Source of the DNA: CAWHJN01 sp963829705
GTDB lineage: Bacteria; Bacteroidota; Rhodothermia; Rhodothermales; BA12
Direction: 5' to 3'
Length of the DNA stretch: 64,000 bases
Assembly: GCA_963829705.1 (NCBI GenBank)
Contig: CAWHJN010000004.1
Span: 186,001 to 250,000 of the forward strand
The notes below the pieces were generated by a model, which saw only the letters and a list, made by a program, of their open reading frames with translations, had not been told where the DNA came from and searched no databases. The position numbers were made by a program, and so were the translations under genes. This document shows, one piece after another, positions 44,191 through 51,843 of the stretch. Position 1 is the first letter of the stretch, and each line of letters opens with the position of its first letter.

Positions 44191-47116
44191 TCAGAACGGC
44201 ACGCCTAGCCGCAAGCGGTAATACACTTCGTAGTCGCGTCCGAACAGGCCGGTCACGGGCTGCGCGACGCCGAGGGCGTGGCCGAGCGTGTACGAGCCCA
44301 GCCGCAGCGCGTTTTTGACCTCCGCGCCCGCACCGGCCTGCCGCACCGCGTCGTCGAACGCCGCGCCGTTCCACACGAGCGCGCCATCGGCGAACAGCGC
44401 CACGCTCGTCGCGCCGAGCGAGACGACGCCGAAGAGGCGCGTCCGCAGGTCGGGCACGACGGGCACGCGGTATTCGAGCGTGCCGTAGAGCATCCGGTCG
44501 CCGACGACCGAAAAATCGTGGTAGCCGCGCACGCGCTCGCGCTGCCGGATGCCCAGCGAGCCCCCGGAGAGGTCGGAGAGTTGCCAGGCGTCGTAGCGCG
44601 ACAGCCCCAGGTAGGTCTGCGGCAGCGGCGTGCCCGTCTGCGCCACGGCGCGTCCGTAGGCGTACAACCGGTTCATTCCCAGGCCGGGCAGGATCGAGTA
44701 GGCCCGCACGTCGCCGCGTGCGAAGCGCGACTGCGTGCCGGGGATGGGCGGGGTGCCGCGCACTTCCGCGCGGATGCCGAGGCCGTCGAGCGGATGGATG
44801 ACGGCGTCGCGGTAGGGCTTCTGCCGCCGGTAGGTTGCCCTGAGCGACAGGGTGGCCTCGGTGCCACCCGTCGGAAAAGGCAGCGTGCCGAGGTCGTCCA
44901 ACTCGTCGGCGTTGAGGGGGGTGCTGTGCGTCACTTCGGCGCGCGCGCCCACGCTGAGGCCGGTGTACGCCCGCGCGCCCAGGTCGATGGGCCGCCACAC
45001 GTCGAGCGCGCCGCCTGTCAGCCGCTCCACCAGCACACTCGATCCGTAGAGCCGTCCGGCACGCGGAAAGCGGTAGAGCGTCAGGTCGAGCGTGGGGCGC
45101 AGGGTGTTGTTGCGGTAGAGCATCCACAGAAAGCTCTCGTCGGGTAGATTTTCGAAGTCCAGCCCCGCCGCCAGCACGAGGGTGTGCTTGCCCAGCGGCT
45201 CCGTCCACGACGTGAACGCGCCCACGCCGTAGCCCTTTTCCGATCCCGAGTACGGAAACGGCACCGTGACGACGTGCGTGAGGTTGCGGAGCGCGCTGTA
45301 CGCATAGCGCCGCCCGATCATGCTGGAATCCACCTTCACGGAGAGGGGCACCTCGAACAGGCGGGCGGTGGGTTTCCCACGCGGAAAAGGCGGGCGGCAC
45401 GGCGTCCGGCGGATCGGGCAGCGACAGCGACGCATCGACGGTGTAGGCGCGGTCGTAGCTCTTGGACGGCGCGGTGATGCCCAGCAACCGGCCCGTCGAA
45501 AAGAGCGAGTCGGCAGGCAGCCACGCCTGCGCCTCGAAGCCCGTCGCCTGCGCCGTCACGCGGTGGTGCGTGGCCGTGGCCGGGTCGAAGCGGAAGGCGT
45601 TGGGCACGCCGTCGCGCAGCGACGTGTAGGCGAGGTAGCGGCCGTCGGGGGCCCACACGGGGTGGCGGTCGTCGTGCGCGCCCTGCGTGACGGGGATGAG
45701 GGCGCCCGTTGCGAGGTCGAGCACCTGGATGGAGCGGTTTCCCAGGGCGTCGAAGAGCGCCAGCGCGATCTGCTCGGCGAACGGATGCCACGCGAGCGAG
45801 GAGATCTGCACGTCGCCGGTGAAGTGCGTCAGGGGCGTCTCGCGGAGCGTGCTCACGTCCAGCAGAAACACGTTCGACGTGCCGCCATCCGAGCCCACGA
45901 AGGCGAGACGGTCGCCCTCGGGCGAGAACGTGGGGGCGGAGGCGCGGCGGCTGAAGGTGAGGCGGCGGCGGCCCTCGCCGAGCGTGCCCGAGAGGAAGAG
46001 GTCGTTGACGAGCGAGCCGTTGTCGCCGCGCACGGTCTGGCTCCACGCCACGAGCGCCCCGAACGGGTTCCACGCGATGGGCCCTTGCACCGCCCCCTCG
46101 GCGATCACGCGCGGCAGCCGCCCGTCGATGACGAGCTGTCGCACGGGCCGCGACAGCGACACGAGCCGGACGACGGCCACGCGCGACGTGTCGGGGCCGG
46201 GCTGGACGGCATACAGATACTGCCCGCCCACGCGGTAGCGTGCATCGAGCGAATCGGGCGTGTCGAGCCGCGAGGCACGCGTACCGTACTGCGTGGTGAC
46301 GTGCTGCCGCCACCGCTTGTCGAACGCGCCGTACGTCTCGCCGGTGATTCTCGGGAAGGCTTTGTCGAGGTCGTGTACGCGCGCCAGTCCCAGCAGCGCG
46401 GGCGAGCGGTGGGCCAGCAGCCGCGCCAGCGCCGAGTCGCCGTACTGCTCGGCAAAAAAGCGCACCTGCGCGTTGCCGACGGCATACAGCAAGCGCCCGT
46501 TCCACGCCGACGCGCCATCCTGATACGACAGCCGCCCTTCGAGCGTGGCCGTCCGCAGCCAGCGCTCGCCGCGCTGCGCGTCCCACTTTTCGGTTTCGTA
46601 CTGCGCCAGCCCCTCTGTCCAGAAGCGCGGCGTGGGGTCGGAGAAAATCCGGGCGAACGGGCCGAGGTTGGACTCGGTGGCGCGGTAATGGAAGATGTGC
46701 GTCAGCTCGTGCGGCAACACCCGCCGGAGCCACTTGTCGGAGCCCGTCCACACATCCGCCACGGCATTCTGATGCACCCAGATGTTGGTGTAGCCGCCGC
46801 CCAGCGGCACCGCAAAACCGTTGACGATCTCATCCTCGTCCGACAGGTAGATGCGGATTTTTTTGTCGAACGTGACGCCGAGGTTTTTCGAGAGTGCGGC
46901 GTAGGTCGTCTCGGCCAGCGCGGCGGCTTCGTACTCAATGCCCGCGAGGTGGGCTGGGTAGGCAATGCGGAAGTGCGGCGTCTCGGCTACCTGCCAGTCG
47001 AGTTCCGGGTGGTTGCGCCCGCTCGTCGTGTTGAAGCCTTGCGCGCGCGCATCGACGCACGCGAAAGCGCACACGGCGAGGCAGACGAGCAGGCGGAGGA
47101 GCAGCAGGGGCGGCAA
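44191..47116 (-). CDS. Peptidase-MA / beta-propeller / outer-membrane barrel protein (frameshifted)
   Basis: Two reading frames together make one protein of about 974 residues. The N-terminal frame has a signal peptide, a gluzincin-like peptidase domain with HELTHIFHYRA (HExxH type) near residue 140, and a TolB/PD40-type beta-propeller (about 260-560, with FSPEGDRLAFVGSDGG, HPVWAPDGRYLAYTSLRDG). The frame then breaks at about 45360-45400, and the C-terminal frame continues as an outer-membrane barrel ending YYRLRLGVPF, in the manner of bacterial surface antigen/BamA-like barrels. One extra base explains the break. The best start is a TTG at 47116, with no in-frame ATG near the signal peptide. 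It lies downstream of rpsU, behind its terminator. Confidence 0.78.
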
Positions 47117-47212
47117 GGCAGGCGGAGGGAGAAGCCGGAAAGCGCGTTCTCGGGTTATCGCACCTCGGCGGCGGAGCTAAAACACCGCCGGAGGCGTGTG
47201 GCCCGGAACCGC

Positions 47213-47241
47213 AAAAAGGGCTGACTCAAGAGAGCCAGCCC
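47213..47241 (-). terminator. Rho-independent terminator of rpsU
   Basis: On the reverse strand GGGCTGGCTC, a four-base loop and GAGTCAGCCC form a 10-bp stem with one mismatch, followed by TTTTT. It begins about 33 bases after the rpsU stop codon. Confidence 0.75.
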
Positions 47242-47273
47242 GGAGCGGGTATACCCGACAGCGACGAAAATCG

Positions 47274-47468
47274 TCAGCGCGCGCGCGAGTAGCGGCGGGA
47301 GTTGCGGTAGCTGCGCTCGCGCTCTTCACGACGAACCTCGGAAGGCTTCGTGAAGGCCATGTTGTCGCGGTAGATACGCAGCACACGGCTGCGGTTGACG
47401 GCGCGCTTGAAGCGGCGCAGCGCCCGGTCGATGGATTCGTTGTCCCGGACTTTGATGCCGATAGCCAA
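47274..47468 (-). CDS. rpsU: Small ribosomal subunit protein bS21
   Basis: The 64-residue basic protein of the 30S platform matches bS21: IGIKVRDNESIDRALRRFKR at the N-terminus and a basic Arg-rich tail (RREERERSYRNSRRYSRAR). The most likely start is a TTG at 47468, giving MAIGIKV; an ATG 18 codons upstream gives an extension not typical of the family. There is no strong Shine-Dalgarno, only AGAGAG shortly before the TTG. bS21 is one of the proteins that hide the anti-Shine-Dalgarno in Bacteroidota ribosomes, which fits the weak use of that signal across this window. Confidence 0.93.
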   Translation of the reverse strand: MAIGIKVRDNESIDRALRRFKRAVNRSRVLRIYRDNMAFTKPSEVRREERERSYRNSRRYSRAR

Positions 47469-47661
47469 AGTGACTCTCTGAGATGTGGAAAAGTGGAGCG
47501 AAAGGTTCGCATGATACCCCATGCCGGGCGCCGGGTTCGGTTAACAGGGTGTGAATGTTGATGCAGACGCACACAATCGGGCCGTTGGCCGCTCTCCCGG
47601 CCTCGCCGTATGATGGGTTTCAGAGGGGACGCCACGTCCCCTGCCGACCCGTAAAACCGCC

Positions 47662-48567
47662 ATGCCGGATTCTTCGACCGTTCCTGCCGCGCGCGTGCCC
47701 GTGCCGCCCGGTTTCGACCTGCAAGGCCATCGGGGCGCGCGTGGATTGCGGCCTGAGAACACCCTCGACGGCTTCCGCCACGCGCTCGACCTGGGCGTGA
47801 CGACGCTCGAACTCGACACCTGCATCAGCGCCGACGGCGAGGTGGTGGTATCGCACGACCCGTGGATGAGCGCGGAGATCTGCTCGCACCCCGGGGGGCG
47901 GCCCGTCACGCCAGAGGAGGCCGAATCGCTGCTTCTGTACCGGATGCCGTACGCCGAGATCGCCCGGTACGATTGTGGGCGGCGCGGCCACCCGCGGTTT
48001 CCCGGGCAAGAAGCGCGGACGGCCCACAAACCCCTGCTGCGCGACGTGATCGCGCAGTCGGACGCCCACGCCCGCGCTACGCACCGCCCGCTGCCGCGCT
48101 ACAACGTCGAAACCAAATCCACGCCCGCCGGCGATGGCCTCCGGCATCCCGACCCCGTCACGTTCGCGCGCCTCGTCGTGGGCGTGCTCCGCGAGGGCGG
48201 CGTGCTGGAGCGGAGCACGCTGCAATCGTTCGACCTCCGCACGTTGCGGGCCGCGCGGGAAATCGCGCCCACGCTCGGCCTCGTGCTGCTCGTCGAGGAG
48301 GACGCCCGCAACCTCCCCGGCGACACGTTCGAAGAGCACCTCCATGCGCTCGGGTTCGCGCCCGACGTGTACAGCCCGCAGTACCGCCGCGTCACCCGCT
48401 CGCTCGTCGAAGAAGCGCACGCGCGCGGCGTGAAGGTCGTCCCGTGGACGGTCAACGAGGCGGACGAGATGGCGGCGCTCGTGGCCCTCGGCGTCGACGG
48501 CCTCATCACCGACTACCCCGACCGCTTCGCACAGGTGAAAGGGGAGGACGGTGTAATAGAACGGTAA
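47662..48567 (+). CDS. Glycerophosphodiester phosphodiesterase
   Basis: The 301-residue protein has the GDPD TIM-barrel motifs: the catalytic HRG in LQGHRGARGLRPENTLDGF, metal ligands in ELDTCISADGEVVVSHDPW, the NVETKS strand motif, and WTVNEADEMAALVALGVDGLITDYPDR at the end. It splits glycerophosphodiesters into glycerol 3-phosphate and an alcohol. No signal peptide is visible. It lies 164 bp upstream of the LacI gene on the same strand, separated by a hairpin and a promoter, so it is probably a separate unit, though a metabolic link to glycerophosphate-bearing glycans downstream is conceivable. Confidence 0.93.
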   Translation: MPDSSTVPAARVPVPPGFDLQGHRGARGLRPENTLDGFRHALDLGVTTLELDTCISADGEVVVSHDPWMSAEICSHPGGRPVTPEEAESLLLYRMPYAEIARYDCGRRGHPRFPGQEARTAHKPLLRDVIAQSDAHARATHRPLPRYNVETKSTPAGDGLRHPDPVTFARLVVGVLREGGVLERSTLQSFDLRTLRAAREIAPTLGLVLLVEEDARNLPGDTFEEHLHALGFAPDVYSPQYRRVTRSLVEEAHARGVKVVPWTVNEADEMAALVALGVDGLITDYPDRFAQVKGEDGVIER

Positions 48568-48616
48568 TGCCCCCGGCGAAATCTGGATAGAGGGCGTCCA
48601 TGCAGGTAAAATGTGG

Positions 48617-48637
48617 AAGGGCTTCCGTAAAGCCCTT
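48617..48637 (+). terminator. Hairpin after the GDPD gene
   Basis: AAGGGCTT and AAGCCCTT form an exact 8-bp stem with a five-base loop, 50 bases after the stop codon. It lacks a T-tract and its right end overlaps the -35 box of the LacI promoter. Confidence 0.4.
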
Positions 48638-48664
48638 GACACAGGCGGTAGGCGCGCCTTAGAT
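48636..48664 (+). promoter_or_regulatory. Promoter of the LacI gene
   Basis: A perfect TTGACA (48636-48641) is followed by 17 bases and TTAGAT (48659-48664). The predicted transcription start, near 48671, lies just before the operator palindrome. Confidence 0.5.
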
Positions 48665-48675
48665 AGTGTCAGGGC

Positions 48676-48695
48676 AGATGTAAACGTTTACATCT
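48676..48695. promoter_or_regulatory. Perfect 20-bp LacI-family operator
   Basis: AGATGTAAACGTTTACATCT is a perfect palindrome with the central CG typical of LacI-family sites. It lies 36 bp before the LacI start and just downstream of the predicted transcription start, so the bound regulator would block transcription of its own gene and whatever is transcribed from the same promoter. No second copy was found in the window. Confidence 0.8.
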
Positions 48696-48731
48696 CTCCG
48701 CTGCCCTTGCTCAACGCCAGCCCCTGTTTCC

Positions 48732-49742
48732 ATGAGCATCACCATCCGCGAAGTTGCCCAGCGCGCCGGCGTGTCGGTGGCCACGGTGTCGCGTGTGCTC
48801 AACAGCAGCGGCCCCGTCAGCGCGCGCACGCGGGCCCGCATCGAGCAGGTGGCGGCGGATCTGCGCTATGTCCCCAACGGCGCGGCGCGCAGCCTCATCA
48901 CGAGCCGCACGCAGACGCTGGGCGTCATCCTGCCCGATCTCTACGGCGCATTCTTCTCCGAAGTCATCCGGGGCATCGACGCGGCCACACGGCATCATGG
49001 GTACCACCTGCTCGTCTCGTCGTCGCACAGCGACCGCGACGAACTGCACGCGGTGCTCGGCTCGATGAACGGGCGTGTGGACGGGTTGCTGGTGATGTCG
49101 CCCCACGTGGACGCGGCGATTTTGCAGGCGCTGATCCCCGAGCGCGTGCCTGCGGTGCTGCTCGGCAGCACGAGCGGGCCGGTGACGGCGCACGGCCACA
49201 TCACGATGGACAACGCGGGCGGCGCGGCGGCGGTGGCCCGGCACCTCGTGGCCCTCGGCCACACGCGCATCGTCTACCTCGCCGGTCCCGACGACAACGC
49301 CGACGCCTACGAGCGCGAGGCGGGGTTTTTCGAGGCCCTCGAAGCACACCACGCGACGGCGGACGTCATCCGGGGCGACTTCACCGAACAGGGCGGGCAC
49401 GACGCCGCGCTGCGCGCCCTCGACACGTCCGCGCCGCCCTTTGTCCTCGCCGCCGCCAACGACTCGATGGCCATCGGCGCGATGCTGGCGTTGCGCGAGC
49501 GCGGCCTCGACGTGCCCGGCGACGTGGCCGTGACAGGCTTCGACGATCTGCCCATCGGGCGCTATTTCAGCCCGCCGCTCACGACGGTACATGTCGCTAT
49601 CGACGAGATGGGCGGGCGGGCCACGTCGCGCCTCGTCGCGCTGCTCGAAGCCTCCGGCGACGGCGCACCGGACGACTTCCCGCACACCGAAACCATCCCC
49701 GCGCGGCTCGTCGTCCGGGCCTCGTGCGGTGCCGGGCGCTGA
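48732..49742 (+). CDS. LacI-family transcriptional regulator
   Basis: The 336-residue regulator has the LacI helix-turn-helix and hinge (IREVAQRAGVSVATVSRVLN, then YVPNGAARSLITSRTQTLGV) and a periplasmic-binding-protein-like effector domain (AFFSEVIRGIDAATRHHGYH, VTGFDDLPIGRYFSPPLTTV, LVALLEASG). Such proteins usually sense a sugar or phosphosugar. It is the first gene of the forward-strand carbohydrate locus and has a perfect operator in front of it. An inducer derived from the glycan degraded by the locus is the natural inference. Confidence 0.95.
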   Translation: MSITIREVAQRAGVSVATVSRVLNSSGPVSARTRARIEQVAADLRYVPNGAARSLITSRTQTLGVILPDLYGAFFSEVIRGIDAATRHHGYHLLVSSSHSDRDELHAVLGSMNGRVDGLLVMSPHVDAAILQALIPERVPAVLLGSTSGPVTAHGHITMDNAGGAAAVARHLVALGHTRIVYLAGPDDNADAYEREAGFFEALEAHHATADVIRGDFTEQGGHDAALRALDTSAPPFVLAAANDSMAIGAMLALRERGLDVPGDVAVTGFDDLPIGRYFSPPLTTVHVAIDEMGGRATSRLVALLEASGDGAPDDFPHTETIPARLVVRASCGAGR

Positions 49743-49803
49743 GGCGCGCGGCTCTTTCCTTTTGCTCATCCACTCACAACCTCCAACCCACCCTCAACCA
49801 ACC

Positions 49804-51687
49804 ATGAGAAAACTCGCTACCACCCTCGCGCTCGCCGCGCTGCTTGTGCTTCCCGCTACGGCGTGGGCGCAAGTGAACCAGTCGGTCATCGTCGCCCGCG
49901 ACATCGCGGGGGCCACGATGACGCTCGACGGTGACCTCACCGAAGGCGTCTGGCAGAACGCCGAGACCATCGAACTCATCTGGGACCAGAACGCGGGCGG
50001 CTACAGCAGCGGCCAGCAGGTCGAAGGCACGCCTACGCTGGCCGAGCCGCCCGACCCCATCAACGCGACGGTGTACCTGCTGCGCGACGGCAACAAGCTG
50101 TGGATCGGCATCGACGCCAAAGACCAGTCCATCGGCGGCAACTCGGGCTTCTTCCCCTGGGACGGTGTCATCATGGCGATGCAGAACCGGAAATCCGGCG
50201 GTATCGGAGAATTCATCTACAGCTGGCGGCGACTGGCAGGCGACACGACCGCCACGGGCGAACCCACACCCGGCCTCGATCCCATCCCCACGGGCAGCTT
50301 CGCCGACCGGAGCAACCCCGACAACGTGAAGGTCTGGGATTTCCGCACGGTCGCCAACGGCACCTCCAACGACGATACACAGACGGACGTGGGCTACACG
50401 ATGGAGATGACCATCCAGATGGATTCGCTGGGCTTCGACTTTACCAAGGCGGGCGGTGACGTGGCCGGGTGGAGTGTGGCCATTCAGGACCTCGACTTCA
50501 TCTCCGACAACACCAAACGCTTCCAGTCCCGCGTGTTCTGGGAAAGCAAGTGGGGCAACACGTTCCACGGCGTCGGCTACATCGCAGGCGAGCCGGGCGT
50601 CACGGTTTCCTCGGGCGACAACGCCACCATCACCGTCGGTCCCGACCTCACCATTCCGTCCCTCAGCCCGGGTGGCGACGCCAACATCACCATCGACGGT
50701 AAGCTCGACGAGGCCGCGTGGTCGATGGCCCCGGTGGCGCTCTCGCTCCAGTATGGAAACCCCGAGTTGAACGGGATGGCGAGCCACCTCGGCAGCTCCA
50801 TCGCACGCCAGTTCGCGCCCGACGTCAACGGCGCGGCACCGGCCCCCGACGTGGTCGATCCGTCGCAGGGTGACTTCAAGATGTTCTTCAGCGGCACCAA
50901 GCTGTACGTGGGCGTCACCTCCAGCGATGCCGCCCTCTCCGGGCTCGCCGGTGAGGATGGGCGCGACGGCTTCCGGCTCGTCATCGACCGCGCCGACACC
51001 ACGCGCTCCGACGGGATGCCCTTCCAGGTGCGCCTCGACTTCGGCATCAGCGGGGCCGACACGGTCACCTTCGACGGCGACGTGAACACCTACATGAAGC
51101 GCTTCCCCGGCTTCCTCGAAGCCGATTTCACCGTGGACGGCACCGTGGACGACCCGACGGACGTGGACGGCGGCTGGATGTTCGAGGCCGTGATCGACCT
51201 GACGGCGCTGGGCTACGGCGCGGACCTGGGCGACAACATGCTCCACTTCACGCCGGCCTTCTTCGACGGCGATTTCCTCCAGGACGAGGCCAACTCGTAC
51301 GCCACCCGCGTGTGGTTGGGCCGCGAGCGCGGGCAGCCTGGTGTGCCGCTCTTCGCCTTCCTCGACGAGAACACGGTGCTGGCGCGTGAAAGCGCGGGCG
51401 TGCCCGGGCAGGACCTCGTGCTCTACGGCGCGCAGCCCAACCCGTCGGCCGGCGCGACCGTCGTGCGCTACGACCTCCCCGAAGCCGGTGACGTTCGCCT
51501 CGACGTGTACGACCTGCTGGGCCGCCGCGTGGCGACGGTGAATGCGGGCGTGCAGAGTGCGGGCGCGCAGCGTGCCGCGCTCGGCACCGAGGTGCTGGCT
51601 GCGGGCCTCTACCTGTACCGCGTGAGCGCGCAAGGCGTGAGCGGTACCACGCACACCGCCACGGGCCGCCTGGTGCTGGCCCGGTAA
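49804..51687 (+). CDS. Secreted tandem CBM9-like protein with T9SS sorting domain
   Basis: The 627-residue protein has a signal peptide (ending ATAWAQ) and two domains of the CBM9/DOMON-like carbohydrate-binding type. Each begins with the family cue of a small designed-looking strand, MTLDGDLTEGVWQNAE (about 40-270) and ITIDGKLDEAAWSMAP (about 295-520). A type A sorting domain closes it (about 545-627, DVRLDVYDLLGRRVATVNAG to GLYLYRVSAQG). It should be displayed on the surface to hold a polysaccharide near the degrading enzymes. It is 61 bp after the LacI gene and may share its transcript. The ligand is not known. Confidence 0.85.
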   Translation: MRKLATTLALAALLVLPATAWAQVNQSVIVARDIAGATMTLDGDLTEGVWQNAETIELIWDQNAGGYSSGQQVEGTPTLAEPPDPINATVYLLRDGNKLWIGIDAKDQSIGGNSGFFPWDGVIMAMQNRKSGGIGEFIYSWRRLAGDTTATGEPTPGLDPIPTGSFADRSNPDNVKVWDFRTVANGTSNDDTQTDVGYTMEMTIQMDSLGFDFTKAGGDVAGWSVAIQDLDFISDNTKRFQSRVFWESKWGNTFHGVGYIAGEPGVTVSSGDNATITVGPDLTIPSLSPGGDANITIDGKLDEAAWSMAPVALSLQYGNPELNGMASHLGSSIARQFAPDVNGAAPAPDVVDPSQGDFKMFFSGTKLYVGVTSSDAALSGLAGEDGRDGFRLVIDRADTTRSDGMPFQVRLDFGISGADTVTFDGDVNTYMKRFPGFLEADFTVDGTVDDPTDVDGGWMFEAVIDLTALGYGADLGDNMLHFTPAFFDGDFLQDEANSYATRVWLGRERGQPGVPLFAFLDENTVLARESAGVPGQDLVLYGAQPNPSAGATVVRYDLPEAGDVRLDVYDLLGRRVATVNAGVQSAGAQRAALGTEVLAAGLYLYRVSAQGVSGTTHTATGRLVLAR

Positions 51688-51695
51688 GCCACCCT

Positions 51696-51755
51696 GGAGA
51701 TTGGAGGTTGGAGGTTGGAAGGGCATACCGCCTTTCCAGCCTCCAACCCTCTCTC
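51696..51755. repeat. GGTTGGAGG/CCTCCAACC-type hairpin before the TonB receptor
   Basis: The left part has TTGGAGGTTGGAGGTTGGAA and the right part CCTTTCCAGCCTCCAACC, forming an imperfect long hairpin just after the CBM9-like gene. It belongs to the same sequence family as the leaders at 3305 and 37142. Confidence 0.6.
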
Positions 51756-51779
51756 ATCCACGGCTTGTGATTCCAAATC

Positions 51780-51805
51780 GTCATCCCCGCGAAGGCGGGA
51801 ATGAC
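51780..51805. repeat. GTCATCCCCGCG-type palindromic repeat
   Basis: GTCATCCCCGC and GGCGGGAATGAC around a short GAA loop form a hairpin. I recall near-identical GTCATTCCCGCG...GCGGGAATGAC repeats from many unrelated bacterial genomes. It stands 38 bases before the TonB receptor start. Confidence 0.65.
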
Positions 51806-51843
51806 ATGCAAGAAGCTCCTTTCAGGGCATCCTCCTGCATTCT

